Source: Myroides odoratimimus (GTDB taxonomy: Bacteria > Bacteroidota > Bacteroidia > Flavobacteriales > Flavobacteriaceae). From it: DNA of 64,000 nt. Made by a program: the position numbers and the translations under genes. The DNA lies in assembly GCF_001485415.1 (NCBI RefSeq), contig NZ_BCMQ01000002.1:124001-188000 (forward strand), read 5' to 3'. Shown here one piece after another: positions 46,180 to 55,195 of the stretch. The notes under the pieces are model-generated. The model did not search any database. It saw nothing but the letters and a program-made list of their open reading frames with translations, and was not told the origin of the DNA. Position 1 is the first letter of the stretch. Every line of letters begins with the position of its first letter.

Positions 46180-47184
46180 TTATAATAGGTTAATCCCTTT
46201 TAGTTCAGCTTCTTTTCTTACTTGTTCTGGCCAGATACTCGCTTGTACTTCTCCAATATGCTTTTTGCGTAATAAAAACATACAAATTCTCGACTGACCA
46301 AGACCTCCACCTATACAAAGAGGTAACTTGTCCTCAAGTAATAAGCTGTGATATAACAATGATTTTTTATCTAAAGCTCCTGCTAACTCTAATTGATGTT
46401 CTAAAGCTTCTTTGTCTACTCTAATTCCCATAGAAGATAGTTCTAATGATTTACCATGAACAGGGTTCCAAACTAGTAAATCTCCATTTAGTCCTTTATA
46501 ACCATCTTCTGTAGGAGTAGTCCAATCATCATAGTCAGCAGATCGGCTATCATGCGGAATGCCATTAGATAGCTTTCCTCCAATTCCTATAATAAAAATA
46601 GCTCCATATTCTTTCGCTATTGCATGTTCTCTTTCTTTTGGAGCAAGAGTAGGGTATAGTTGTAAAAGTTGCTCAGAATGGATAAAAGACAGTTTTTTAG
46701 GTAGGATAGGTTCTATTCCTAGTTCTTCATATATTCTGTGTTCTGTGTCTAGCAATGTTTGATAGATCGAACGTACTATATTTTTCAAATAACTTAATGT
46801 TCTATCTGCTTTTTCAATACGTAACTCCCAGTCCCATTGATCTACATAGATAGAGTGTATAGGACTACTATCTTCGTCAGGACGAAGAGCTTTCATATCT
46901 GTTAGAATTCCCTCATGAGCATCTAACTCTAGCTCTTGTAGTCTTATTCTTTTCCATTTTGCTAATGAGTGAACTACTACACCGCGATTGTTATTTAGAA
47001 ATTTTACAGGGAATGACACTGGACGCTCTATACCGTTTAAATCATCATTAATACCTGTGCCTTCATTTACGATCATAGGTGATGATATAGGGTATAGGTT
47101 AAGTGCGTCACATAGTCCTTTAGAGAATTGTTCTTTGACTAATGCAATGGATTTTTCTGTTTGTAAAATTTCTTTTTTGCTCAT
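46180..47184 (-). CDS. asnA: aspartate--ammonia ligase (asparagine synthetase A)
   Basis: 334 residues, near the E. coli 330. Conserved blocks: VNEGTGINDDLNGIERPVSF, VVVHSLAKWKRIRL, SIYVDQWDWE, KLSNGIPHDSRSADYDDW and CIGGGLGQSRICMFLL. It makes asparagine from aspartate, ammonia and ATP, with a class II aminoacyl-tRNA-synthetase-like fold. It stands alone. Upstream on its transcript lie an Asn-rich leader ORF (47268-47348) and an intrinsic terminator (47211-47242) that together look like an attenuator sensing charged tRNA-Asn. Confidence 0.97.
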   Translation of the reverse strand: MSKKEILQTEKSIALVKEQFSKGLCDALNLYPISSPMIVNEGTGINDDLNGIERPVSFPVKFLNNNRGVVVHSLAKWKRIRLQELELDAHEGILTDMKALRPDEDSSPIHSIYVDQWDWELRIEKADRTLSYLKNIVRSIYQTLLDTEHRIYEELGIEPILPKKLSFIHSEQLLQLYPTLAPKEREHAIAKEYGAIFIIGIGGKLSNGIPHDSRSADYDDWTTPTEDGYKGLNGDLLVWNPVHGKSLELSSMGIRVDKEALEHQLELAGALDKKSLLYHSLLLEDKLPLCIGGGLGQSRICMFLLRKKHIGEVQASIWPEQVRKEAELKGINLL

Positions 47185-47210
47185 GATTTTTTGTTTTTGA
47201 ATTTGTTTTA

Positions 47211-47242
47211 AAATAAAAAAGGCTCCTCAGAGAGGAGCCTTT
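47211..47242 (-). terminator. attenuator terminator in the asnA leader
   Basis: On the minus strand, AAAGGCTCCTC and GAGGAGCCTTT form an 11-pair stem with a 3-base loop, followed by TTTTTTATTT. It ends 26 bases before the asnA ATG and lies 25 bases after the leader stop. As it is upstream of the gene and far from hflX, it is best read as a premature terminator. Confidence 0.88.
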
Positions 47243-47267
47243 AAACGGATAATGAAATAATATATAA

Positions 47268-47348
47268 TTAACTTAAATCAATGCCAATAGGATTCCTCTT
47301 CGAGTCGTAGAAACGATTCAAATTATTATTAGAGAAATTATTGTTCAT
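47268..47348 (-). CDS. Asn-rich leader peptide of asnA
   Basis: A 26-codon frame, checked codon by codon, that opens MNNNFSNNNLN. Eight codons are Asn, seven of them within codons 2-11; the frame ends with TAA at 47268. The bases 47304-47294 (minus strand CTCGAAGAGGA, codons 15-19) can pair with TCCTCTCTGAG inside the terminator hairpin at 10 of 11 positions, with one wobble and one mismatch. A ribosome stalled at the early Asn codons would leave this segment free to block the terminator; one reaching the stop would cover it. This is the expected logic for asparagine biosynthesis. Its ribosome-binding site is weak and its promoter is not placed. Confidence 0.8.
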   Translation of the reverse strand: MNNNFSNNNLNRFYDSKRNPIGIDLS

Positions 47349-47446
47349 TGATAAATACATATAATCAGCTTTTTAGCAATACTGTAAAAATAGAAAAAAT
47401 ATTATTATCTAATCTTCTTTTACTAATTAATTTATAAACAAATATT

Positions 47447-48679
47447 TTATTCTTCTTCTGAAGATTCAATTAAATGGTCATAATCTGGGAATAAAAAGTT
47501 GTTGTAAGGGAAACGTGTAATGTGGATTTCACGTACTGCTTCGTAAACTTTCTTTCTAAACTCTTCAAAGTTTTCTTTGTTTGTTGCTGAGATAAAAATA
47601 GCATTGTTTTCACCTACTTTATTCATCCAAGTCTTCTTCCATTCTTCTATTGAATAGTGTTTAGAAGTGCGTTCTGTCATTAGATCGTCTTCTTCGATTC
47701 TCTCAGGTTGATAAGCATCTATTTTGTTAAATATCATAATAGTAGGCTTGTCATTACTCTTGATATCTTTAAGGATCTCATTTACAGATTCGATGTGATC
47801 TACGAAGTCATGATGAGAAATATCTACCACGTGTAATAATAGATCTGCTTCTCTTACTTCATCTAAGGTACTTTTAAATGACTCGACTAACTGAGTAGGT
47901 AGTTTACGAATAAACCCTACAGTATCTGACAATAAGAATGGCAAGTTACCAATTACGATTTTACGTACAGTAGTATCTAGCGTTGCAAACAACTTATTCT
48001 CTACGAATACTTCACTTTTACCTACAGCATTCATTAGTGTAGACTTACCCACGTTAGTATATCCTACTAAGGCTACTCGTACCATTGCTCCACGGTTTCC
48101 TCTTTGAGAAGCCATTTGCTTATCGATTACCTTTAATTTATCTCTTAAAAGGGTAATACGGTCACGTACGATACGTCTATCTGTTTCTATCTCTGTCTCT
48201 CCAGGACCTCTCATTCCGATACCTCCACGTTGTCTTTCTAAGTGCGTCCACATACCAGATAGTCTAGGTAATAAATACTGGAATTGTGCTAGCTCTACTT
48301 GAGTTCTTGCATACGAAGTTTGTGCTCTTTGCGCAAAGATGTCTAGGATTAGGTTAGTACGATCTAGTACTTTACAGTCTAGCTCCCTAGAAATATTCTT
48401 TTGTTGAGCAGGCGATAGTTCATCATCGAATATCACGGTATGAATATCGTTCTCTACAATATAATTATGAATTTCTTGCATCTTCCCAGTACCAACAAAG
48501 GTCTTAGGGTTCGGCTTGTCCATTTTCTGTGTAAAACGCTTATATACTTGTCCTCCTGCAGTAAATGTCAAAAACTCTAATTCGTCTAAATACTCATTTA
48601 GCTTTGATTCATCTTGATCTTGTGTAATGATTCCAACGATTACAGAACGTTCAAAATTTATTTCTTCTCTATCAATCAT
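47447..48679 (-). CDS. hflX: GTPase HflX
   Basis: 410 residues from the ATG at 48679. The upstream in-frame TTG is rejected because it is part of the -7 element. The N-terminal HflX domain has ARTQVELAQFQYLLPRLSGMWTHLERQRGGIGMRGPGETEIETDRR. The G domain has GYTNVGKST, DTVGFIRKLP and NKID. It binds the 50S ribosomal subunit and rescues or splits stalled ribosomes. Upstream neighbour of the asnA leader, separated by about 100 bases. Confidence 0.95.
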   Translation of the reverse strand: MIDREEINFERSVIVGIITQDQDESKLNEYLDELEFLTFTAGGQVYKRFTQKMDKPNPKTFVGTGKMQEIHNYIVENDIHTVIFDDELSPAQQKNISRELDCKVLDRTNLILDIFAQRAQTSYARTQVELAQFQYLLPRLSGMWTHLERQRGGIGMRGPGETEIETDRRIVRDRITLLRDKLKVIDKQMASQRGNRGAMVRVALVGYTNVGKSTLMNAVGKSEVFVENKLFATLDTTVRKIVIGNLPFLLSDTVGFIRKLPTQLVESFKSTLDEVREADLLLHVVDISHHDFVDHIESVNEILKDIKSNDKPTIMIFNKIDAYQPERIEEDDLMTERTSKHYSIEEWKKTWMNKVGENNAIFISATNKENFEEFRKKVYEAVREIHITRFPYNNFLFPDYDHLIESSEEE

Positions 48680-48697
48680 ATAAACTATATTATAGTG

Positions 48698-48705
48698 CAA
48701 AATTA
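48698..48705 (-). promoter_or_regulatory. -7 element of hflX
   Basis: TAATTTTG on the minus strand fits TAnnTTTG and ends 18 bases before the ATG. Confidence 0.55.
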
Positions 48706-48917
48706 CTAAAATTGTAAGACTAAATAAGTAGATACTTTAAAATACTGTCTTTTAATTTGTTATCACTACCCTTAAAACGTGGAATATTATGAAAACATTT
48801 ACTCTTTTTATGAAATCAAATAACTTTTACTCTTTGTTTTTCAGTATCTTGCTATAGATTGTTATGGTACATTTTTTGCCATTATAGAAGAAGTGATAAC
48901 ATTTTATACTTTTTGAA

Positions 48918-50285
48918 ATGAAAACAATACAATATATATTTTTAGTTATTTTTTCTCTTACTGAGGCTTTAAGTTTTGGTCAGAGAGCTGTCGTAACAGC
49001 TAATAACTATGACATTAGCGATAATCTAGACCTTCAGGCTGTAGCTTCTATATTTGGAGAGTCTAAGGATTTAGCTGACTTTGAATTTAGATTGAATGAC
49101 CCTAACTTGAGAATCAATAACCTCGATTTGAATAGAGATGGTTATGTAGATTATCTACGAGTTGTGGAATTAGTGGAAGGAAGAACACACCTTATTGTCA
49201 TTCAGGCAGTATTAGGCAAGGATCTTTTCCAAGATGTTGCAACTATTGAAGTAGAAAAAGATACTAGAGAAAATGTAGTATTAATGCAAGTAGTAGGGAA
49301 CTCTTATCTGTATGGACCTAACTATATTTATGAGCCTGTTTATTTAAGTAGACCTCCCATGTTTACTTTATTCTGGACGAATAATTATAGAGCTTATCAC
49401 TCATCGTGGGGTTGGGGATATTATCCTGACTATTACTACCATTATTCTCCTTATAGTACAGACAGATATATGAGTCATGTACACATTCAGATTAATCATT
49501 ATAATAATTATTATTATTCTAGTAATAGATATAGTACACGTGCACAAAGAATGTATTATGATGTAGCTCAGAACTCTTATGAAAGCCAGAATCCAAATCA
49601 ATCCTTTAGAACTAGATATGGAGAAGATAGTTTCTACAATAGAAAAGATCTAACAGATACAAGAGGTAGTTCTAACTCACGTAGTGAATACTCAGTGGAC
49701 AGTAACCAAAATCCAAATTATAGAAGATCTGCTTATACGGATAATAGTAGCACATCTAGTAATGGAAGTGGTAACTCTCGTTCTAGTTACAGCAGAGGAG
49801 GTAGTTCTACAGATACTAATGGTTCTGGTTCATATAGCAGAGGAGAGGCGATAGCGAATAGTGGAAGCAGCAACTCTCGTTCTAGCTACAGCAGAGGTAG
49901 TAGTTCTACAGATAATACTAGTTCAGGTTCTTATAATAGAGGAGAGGCGATATCGAATACAGGAAGTAGCAATTCTCGTTCTAGCTACAGTAGAGGTAAC
50001 TCTTCTAATAATACGAACTCATCGTCTAATAATTCATCTTATTCTAGATCTAGCTATAGTAGAGGAAGTTCATCTTATCCAAGTAACTCATCTTCAAGAT
50101 CTAGTTATAGTAGAGGCAGCTCTTCTTATCCGAGTAGTTCTAGTAACAGTAGCTACAGTCGCTCGTCTAGTAGCTCTTACCCTAGTAGTAGCTATAGCCG
50201 TTCATCTTCTGGAAGTAGCTCATCAGGCTACAGTAGAGGAGGAAGCAGTAGTTCATCATCGTCTAGATCTAGTTATAGTCGATAA
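48918..50285 (+). CDS. secreted Ser/Arg/Tyr-rich repeat protein with a calcium-loop-like motif
   Basis: 455 residues. Signal peptide about 1-21. A folded part to about residue 130 holds DLNRDGYVDYL at 70-80, which has the DxNxDGxxD spacing of EF-hand or dockerin calcium loops. A Tyr- and Trp-rich segment follows (130-210), then about 210 residues almost entirely Ser, Arg, Tyr, Gly, Asn, with the word SRSSYSRG repeated many times. I do not recognise a family for the whole. It is likely outside the cell or on the surface; the tail could be adhesive or phase-separating (speculation). Confidence 0.85.
   Translation: MKTIQYIFLVIFSLTEALSFGQRAVVTANNYDISDNLDLQAVASIFGESKDLADFEFRLNDPNLRINNLDLNRDGYVDYLRVVELVEGRTHLIVIQAVLGKDLFQDVATIEVEKDTRENVVLMQVVGNSYLYGPNYIYEPVYLSRPPMFTLFWTNNYRAYHSSWGWGYYPDYYYHYSPYSTDRYMSHVHIQINHYNNYYYSSNRYSTRAQRMYYDVAQNSYESQNPNQSFRTRYGEDSFYNRKDLTDTRGSSNSRSEYSVDSNQNPNYRRSAYTDNSSTSSNGSGNSRSSYSRGGSSTDTNGSGSYSRGEAIANSGSSNSRSSYSRGSSSTDNTSSGSYNRGEAISNTGSSNSRSSYSRGNSSNNTNSSSNNSSYSRSSYSRGSSSYPSNSSSRSSYSRGSSSYPSSSSNSSYSRSSSSSYPSSSYSRSSSGSSSSGYSRGGSSSSSSSRSSYSR
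49764..49997 (+). repeat. 99-nt minisatellite inside the Ser-rich gene
   Basis: Units beginning GGAAG(T/C) start at 49764, 49863 and 49962, exactly 99 bases (33 codons) apart; the third is cut short. The unit codes for GSxNSRSSYSRG and RGEAI(A/S)N words. Being in frame, copy number can vary without a frameshift. Confidence 0.85.
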
Positions 50286-50323
50286 TTAAAAGAGTAAATA
50301 AGCTAATTTTAGCAATAAATAAG

Positions 50324-50358
50324 AAAAGGCGAAGTATCATTACTTCGCCTTTTTTATA
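50324..50358. terminator. bidirectional terminator
   Basis: AAAAGGCGAAGTA and TACTTCGCCTTTT arms, loop TCAT, more T after. Between convergent genes. Confidence 0.9.
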
Positions 50359-50373
50359 TGCTTTAGAATTGTC

Positions 50374-51162
50374 TTATTTAAAGATGTCATTTAAGATTTT
50401 AGCTAATCTTAATCCCCCTTTTAGTAATTGACTTTCTACGTTGTCTTTGTGATCAAAGTGGTATCTGTAGCTTAGAGATTCTTCAGGCTCTACACTAGCG
50501 TATAGTTTATTAGCCATCGTATACGAATCATAAATCCAATCTTCTAATGTACCAGAAGTGATTTTTTGATTGTAGTTAGCACCGTGTACATCTAGTACGG
50601 TAGCATACTCTGTGTAGCTGTATTTATCGAAGTCAACTAGAGCAGAGTCCCATAGACTGTGTAAGTTAGTTGCTTTTCTAAACCATTCTATTTTTACTCT
50701 ATTTCCTCCTAGATCCTCTGGTCTACCGATGTGTAGTGGTTGATGAGCATCACCGATGATATGGATTAAAAAGTACAGATTCTCTTGTTTTTTAGCTAAC
50801 GGAAGATTCTTGTCTTTTAACTCTTCGATAAGGATAAGAGCTCTTTTGTATAAGTTCTCATCTGTAGAGTTAGCTAGTTCTTTATCGAATGCTTGTCTAT
50901 CTAGATCACCTGGCATATTGATATAGTGCCAGCTATCTGCGAACTTCCAAGAAGGATCCGACTTTAAGAAGTCTGGCCAGTTAGCCCAATACGCTAATTG
51001 TTGGTTACCAATGATTTCTTTTAATTGTTTTTTAGCTTTTTTGCTTAAGTTTCTTTCTGCTAATTCAGCTACTACTCTGTGACCAGTAGTACCCCAAGCA
51101 AATACATTAGCTGTCTGTAATGCAAAGAATGCAACTACAAATAGGGATAATAATTTCTTCAT
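50374..51162 (-). CDS. S1/P1 nuclease family secreted zinc nuclease
   Basis: 262 residues. The signal peptide ends at about residue 22 so that Trp23 (AWGTTGHRVVAE) becomes the N-terminus, which is a zinc ligand in this family. His in TGHR, Asp/His in SWHYINMPGD, HIIGDAHQPLH and NLHSLWD complete the three-zinc site. It degrades single-stranded nucleic acid outside the inner membrane. The thioesterase gene lies 4 bases upstream on the same strand. Confidence 0.93.
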   Translation of the reverse strand: MKKLLSLFVVAFFALQTANVFAWGTTGHRVVAELAERNLSKKAKKQLKEIIGNQQLAYWANWPDFLKSDPSWKFADSWHYINMPGDLDRQAFDKELANSTDENLYKRALILIEELKDKNLPLAKKQENLYFLIHIIGDAHQPLHIGRPEDLGGNRVKIEWFRKATNLHSLWDSALVDFDKYSYTEYATVLDVHGANYNQKITSGTLEDWIYDSYTMANKLYASVEPEESLSYRYHFDHKDNVESQLLKGGLRLAKILNDIFK

Positions 51163-51166
51163 AATA

Positions 51167-51679
51167 TTATTCGTTAAATAGAGCTATAAGTTCTGTAGCG
51201 TCACTCGGTTTCATCTTTCCTGCGATAACTAGACTTAACTGCTTACGTCTTAAGGCTCCGATGTATCTTTCTTTCTCTAAATCTGTTTCAGGGATTAGCT
51301 CAGGGATAGCTACAGGATGACCTGTATCATCTACAGCTACGAATGTATAGATAGCTTCATTTGCTTTTTTCTTTATTCCTGATTCTCTGTCTTCGATCCA
51401 TACATCTAAGTATACTTCCATAGACGAGTTAAATGAGCGTGATATTTTAGCCTCCACAGTTACTACACTTCCTAGAGGAATAGGTCTGTTAAAAGCGACG
51501 TGGTTCACTGATGCAGTAACGCATACTCTGCGCGAGTGTCTTCTAGCAGCGATACCAGCAGCTCTATCCATACGAGCTAATAATTCTCCACCGAACATAT
51601 TATTAAGTGGGTTAGTCTCTCCTGGTAGAACTAAGTCTGTCATTAAAGTAGCTGATTCAGATACTAATTTTGCTTCCAT
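51167..51679 (-). CDS. acyl-CoA thioesterase, hotdog fold
   Basis: 170 residues from the ATG at 51679 (MEAKLVSESATLM); ten upstream in-frame residues look spurious. TNPLNNMFGGELLARMDRAAGIAARRHS and VTASVNHVAFNRPIPLGSVVTVEAKI are typical of YciA/BACH-like acyl-CoA hydrolases, with the catalytic Asp in the MD pair. It hydrolyses acyl-CoA in the cytosol. Cotranscribed with the downstream nuclease gene by spacing, though the functions are unrelated. Confidence 0.9.
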   Translation of the reverse strand: MEAKLVSESATLMTDLVLPGETNPLNNMFGGELLARMDRAAGIAARRHSRRVCVTASVNHVAFNRPIPLGSVVTVEAKISRSFNSSMEVYLDVWIEDRESGIKKKANEAIYTFVAVDDTGHPVAIPELIPETDLEKERYIGALRRKQLSLVIAGKMKPSDATELIALFNE

Positions 51680-51759
51680 TGTTATTATTTTCGACAAATA
51701 TAGGCACATTAAATAAAAATCCCGAACCTTTTCAGATTCGGGATATATGTTTTAACTAT

Positions 51760-52701
51760 TTATTGTACTAAAATCCAAGCATCAATATTGATAGTATTAT
51801 GTATTTTTCTCATTTCTCGTTGAGCCTCTTGTTGGGTCGTATAGCTACCATAAGAGACAGGATACACTCCATACTTCGTACGAGATAGTGCTTTTGCGCC
51901 TTCATACCCTTTTTTCTGTAGTTTCTTAGCCTCGGATAGCGAAGTTTGTTCTGATCTAAAAGCACATGCGATAACGTGATAAGGGGTACTTACAGTCTCT
52001 TCTAAGACTACCTCTTCTTCTTTTACAGGAATAGAGATAGTAGTAGCAGTAGGCTCTATGATGAATGTAGCTTGTTGAATTTTATTCTCCACTCTACTTT
52101 GAACATTTTTACTTACAGTGTACGCTTCGTCATTTAAATACGCTTCATATCCTTTGTTTACAAAAACTCCAGCTGTACTTATAAATAAAGCTACTACAGC
52201 CGCATATTTAAAGAATGTGTACTTCTTATTCGTTTTAACAGTAGGCACAGTTACAGTTTCTGCAAGTGGGATGATAGGAGATCGCTCTATCGTCTTTGCT
52301 ATTACTGTAGATAGACCAAAAGAGGTCATTAAGTAATTACTATTAGAAGCAGGTTCGAATACTAGATTGCCTTCAGAATTAGTTTGGAACATACCCACAT
52401 TCAGTAATTCTAAACTACCGATATTGCGCAACTCTACTTCCCATCCTTTAATACTCTGATTGATTAAAAGAACAGCTTCATCATAAGAGATATTCTCTTC
52501 TACAGCGATATGATTAGCTAATAACCCATCGTTATGCTTAATATTCGCATTAAAAGAAAGACTCTTCTGAGGAGGGAAGAAACATTGTTTCTCCTCACTG
52601 TAGTATGATGACTTGATTTCTGTCAATAGAGCTCCAAAACCAGGAATGATTACACACTGGTATCGATAAAGCAAAGCTGATATGTATTTTTCGATCTTCA
52701 T
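51760..52701 (-). CDS. HU-like (CCDC81-type) and SPOR domain membrane protein
   Basis: 313 residues. Residues 1-135 resemble the prokaryotic CCDC81 HU-like domain pair (CVIIPGFGALLTEIKS, LLANHIAVEENISYDEAVLLI). One membrane helix lies near 165-182 (FFKYAAVVALFISTAGVFV), and a C-terminal SPOR domain near 240-313 (YHVIACAFRSEQTSLSEAKKL ... VSYGSYTTQQEA). SPOR domains bind denuded peptidoglycan at division sites. It is oriented with the HU-like part in the cytosol and SPOR in the periplasm. A division-linked role is likely. Confidence 0.85.
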   Translation of the reverse strand: MKIEKYISALLYRYQCVIIPGFGALLTEIKSSYYSEEKQCFFPPQKSLSFNANIKHNDGLLANHIAVEENISYDEAVLLINQSIKGWEVELRNIGSLELLNVGMFQTNSEGNLVFEPASNSNYLMTSFGLSTVIAKTIERSPIIPLAETVTVPTVKTNKKYTFFKYAAVVALFISTAGVFVNKGYEAYLNDEAYTVSKNVQSRVENKIQQATFIIEPTATTISIPVKEEEVVLEETVSTPYHVIACAFRSEQTSLSEAKKLQKKGYEGAKALSRTKYGVYPVSYGSYTTQQEAQREMRKIHNTINIDAWILVQ

Positions 52702-52898
52702 AAAGACAAAATTACATTAAACAATAACTAATCAAAAAAATATTCACTATTATTTTTAACCACTGATAACTTTTTTATATCTAGTAAGTTATATTACTAA
52801 AACAAATGAAAGAATATCGCGGGTTGACATGATGTTGGATAGGTTTTTGAGGCTGTGATGTGAAGATACAAATACTATAATTGATTACCAATTTATCT

Positions 52899-54008
52899 AT
52901 GGAAGAAGAAAGGTTATTTTATATGTTGGCATTACAATCTACTGTGGGCGTAGGGCCGATAACAGCTAAGCGATTATTAGATTACTTTGGTTCTCCTAAA
53001 GAAGTCTTTTTAGCAAAAGAGAAGGATGTAATTGCTGTACATCGCATTGGTAATATGCTATGGCGCAATCTTCAAGATAGCAATGTCTTAAAAAGAGCAG
53101 AACAAGAGTTAAGAAATATCCAAAGGTATCACCTGTCTTGTTTTGATTATACAGATAGTTGTTACCCTTCCTTGTTGAAAGAGTGTGAGGATAGTCCCTT
53201 ACTGTTGTTTAGTACAAGACCCAGTATCAGTTTAGACAATAGAAAGGTCATTAGCTTCATAGGTACTCGTAATCCAAGCAAAAGAGGTGTGGATATCTGT
53301 ATGGAATTAATAAGTGATCTGAAGCCGTATAATCCTATTATTGTGAGTGGTCTAGCCTACGGAGTAGATATTACTGCACATGTTGCTGCTTTAGACAATG
53401 GTTTAGATACTTATGCTGTTCTTGGACATGGGTTGAATAGAGTTTATCCAGATGCTCATACAGCTGTAGCTAGGCGTATTGAAGAACAGGGTGGAGCTTG
53501 TCTATCTGAGTTTTGGGTAAGTAGTAAGGTAGATAGAGAGAACTTTATTCAGCGCAACCGCATTGTAGCTGGGATGTCTCAAGCGACTATCGTTGTAGAA
53601 AGTGCTATTAAGGGGGGCTCTATGTCTACGGTGAATTTTGCTAATGATTATAACAGAGACGTATTTGCAGTTCCTGGGAGAGTTGGTGATATTATGAGTG
53701 CAGGTTGCAATCATCTGATTCAAAAGAATAAAGCTCAATTATTAACTTCTGCTAAGGAGATTGTAGAAACTTTAAACTGGGATGCTCAAGCTAAAGCGCC
53801 TAAAGTTATTCAACCCCAATTGTTTCTTGATCTCAATCCTGAAGAACAATTGATTGTAGATTTTTTGAGTAAACACGAACGTGAGTTACTAGATATTATA
53901 GCACTCAGTTGTTCCCTTCCGATTTATAAGGTAAGTAGTATCCTGCTTAATTTAGAAATGCTTGGTGTAGTAAGACCATTGCCAGGTAAGTATTTTGAAC
54001 TCCTATAG
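52899..54008 (+). CDS. dprA: DNA-processing protein DprA
   Basis: 369 residues from the ATG at 52899; a TTG six codons earlier is less likely. A helix-hairpin-helix part (VGPITAKRLLDYFGS), the Rossmann core with FIGTRNPSKRG, VSGLAYGVDITAH, NRVYPDAHT and FIQRNRIVAGMS, and a C-terminal winged helix (YKVSSILLNLEMLGVVRPLPGKYFEL). It loads RecA on incoming single-stranded DNA during transformation. Confidence 0.95.
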   Translation: MEEERLFYMLALQSTVGVGPITAKRLLDYFGSPKEVFLAKEKDVIAVHRIGNMLWRNLQDSNVLKRAEQELRNIQRYHLSCFDYTDSCYPSLLKECEDSPLLLFSTRPSISLDNRKVISFIGTRNPSKRGVDICMELISDLKPYNPIIVSGLAYGVDITAHVAALDNGLDTYAVLGHGLNRVYPDAHTAVARRIEEQGGACLSEFWVSSKVDRENFIQRNRIVAGMSQATIVVESAIKGGSMSTVNFANDYNRDVFAVPGRVGDIMSAGCNHLIQKNKAQLLTSAKEIVETLNWDAQAKAPKVIQPQLFLDLNPEEQLIVDFLSKHERELLDIIALSCSLPIYKVSSILLNLEMLGVVRPLPGKYFELL

Positions 54009-54021
54009 TGATGATAAATAA

Positions 54022-54049
54022 ATAAGCCTTACACTGAGGTAAGGCTTAT
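54022..54049. terminator. terminator between dprA and trpS
   Basis: ATAAGCCTTAC and GTAAGGCTTAT arms with a 6-base loop, between convergent genes. Confidence 0.8.
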
Positions 54050-54077
54050 AAGATATCTAAAGAAAGGTTATAGAAGA

Positions 54078-55058
54078 CTATTTAGCACTTCCGTAACCTA
54101 GTTTCTCTCTTACTTTATTTAAAGTTCCTGTAGCGATTACAGACGCTTTTTCTGCACCAATACCTAGTAGACGATCTACTTCTTCTAAGTTATTGATATA
54201 GTACTCGTATTTCTCACGAATATCTTTAAACTTCTCAACGATAAGTTCGAAAAGCTCTTGTTTTGCATGTCCATAACCATAGTTACCTCCTAAGTATTTA
54301 GCTCTCATCGCTTCTACTTGTTCTGGAGTAGCTAATAGTTTATAGATCGTGAATACATTACAAGTATCAGGATTCTTAGGATCTTCTAGAGGAGTACTAT
54401 CTGTCTCGATGCCCATTACTTCTTTTCTCAATACCTTATCTGTTTGGAATATATTGATGGTATTGTGTCTAGACTTAGACATTTTGTTTCCATCTGTACC
54501 AGGCACTACCATTACTTCCTCTTGTATTTTCACCTCTGGTAATACAAAAGTTTCTCCCATCTGATGATTGAAACGAGATGCTACATCACGTGTGATCTCT
54601 AAGTGTTGCATTTGGTCTTTTCCTACAGGTACGAATTCTGCATCGTATAGTAAGATATCCGCAGCCATCAGCATTGGGTAAGTAAATAACCCTGCATTAA
54701 CATCAGATAAAACATCTGCCTTATCTTTAAACGAATGAGCTAATGTTAGACGTTGGTATGGAAAGAAGCAACTTAAGTACCAAGTAAGCTCAGTTGTTTG
54801 CGGTACATCTGACTGGCGGTAAAAAGTTACATGATTAACGTCTACACCACAAGCAAGCCAAGTAGCCGCAACACTATAGGTATTTTCTTGTAAAGTTTTA
54901 GCGTCTTTAATTTGCGTTGCAGAGTGCAAGTTCGCAATAAAAATAAAAGACTCATTCTCTTTTTTGTTTGCCATTTCTACTGCTGGTAGAATAGCTCCTA
55001 AAAGATTCCCTAAGTGTGGAGTTCCTGTACTTTGAACTCCTGTTAGAATTTTAGCCAT
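54078..55058 (-). CDS. trpS: tryptophanyl-tRNA synthetase
   Basis: 326 residues. Class I signatures: TGTPHLGN at 12-19 (HIGH equivalent) and GNKMSKSRHN (KMSKS). Blocks VPVGKDQMQHLEITRDVA and HSFKDKADVLSDVNAGLFTYPMLMAADILLY are as expected. It charges tRNA-Trp in the cytosol. No leader peptide or terminator is seen upstream. Divergent from plsC. Confidence 0.96.
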   Translation of the reverse strand: MAKILTGVQSTGTPHLGNLLGAILPAVEMANKKENESFIFIANLHSATQIKDAKTLQENTYSVAATWLACGVDVNHVTFYRQSDVPQTTELTWYLSCFFPYQRLTLAHSFKDKADVLSDVNAGLFTYPMLMAADILLYDAEFVPVGKDQMQHLEITRDVASRFNHQMGETFVLPEVKIQEEVMVVPGTDGNKMSKSRHNTINIFQTDKVLRKEVMGIETDSTPLEDPKNPDTCNVFTIYKLLATPEQVEAMRAKYLGGNYGYGHAKQELFELIVEKFKDIREKYEYYINNLEEVDRLLGIGAEKASVIATGTLNKVREKLGYGSAK

Positions 55059-55083
55059 TGCGTGATATTAATTATTTAAAAAG

Positions 55084-55091
55084 CAAAGATA
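55084..55091 (-). promoter_or_regulatory. -7 element of trpS
   Basis: TATCTTTG on the minus strand, 25 bases before the ATG. Confidence 0.55.
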
Positions 55092-55156
55092 AGTGAATTG
55101 AAGTTTATTTGCCTTGTTTTTACTAGCTAATGTGGTTATATGGCGATAGAATTGTT

Positions 55157-55164
55157 TATTTTTG
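55157..55164 (+). promoter_or_regulatory. -7 element of the plsC-like gene
   Basis: TATTTTTG fits TAnnTTTG, 31 bases before the start. Confidence 0.5.
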
Positions 55165-55195
55165 AAGTTAGTAAAAGATAGAATTTGTAATACAA

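Noticed and set aside
48680-48700. Upstream TTG start for hflX
   Set aside because: The TTG is part of the -7 element TAATTTTG, so it would not be in the transcript; the ATG at 48679 is used.
49861-50289. 142-codon ORF in another frame of the Ser-rich gene
   Set aside because: It is a frame shadow of the repeat tail, with Val/Leu/Ile strings that follow from the Ser and Arg codons.
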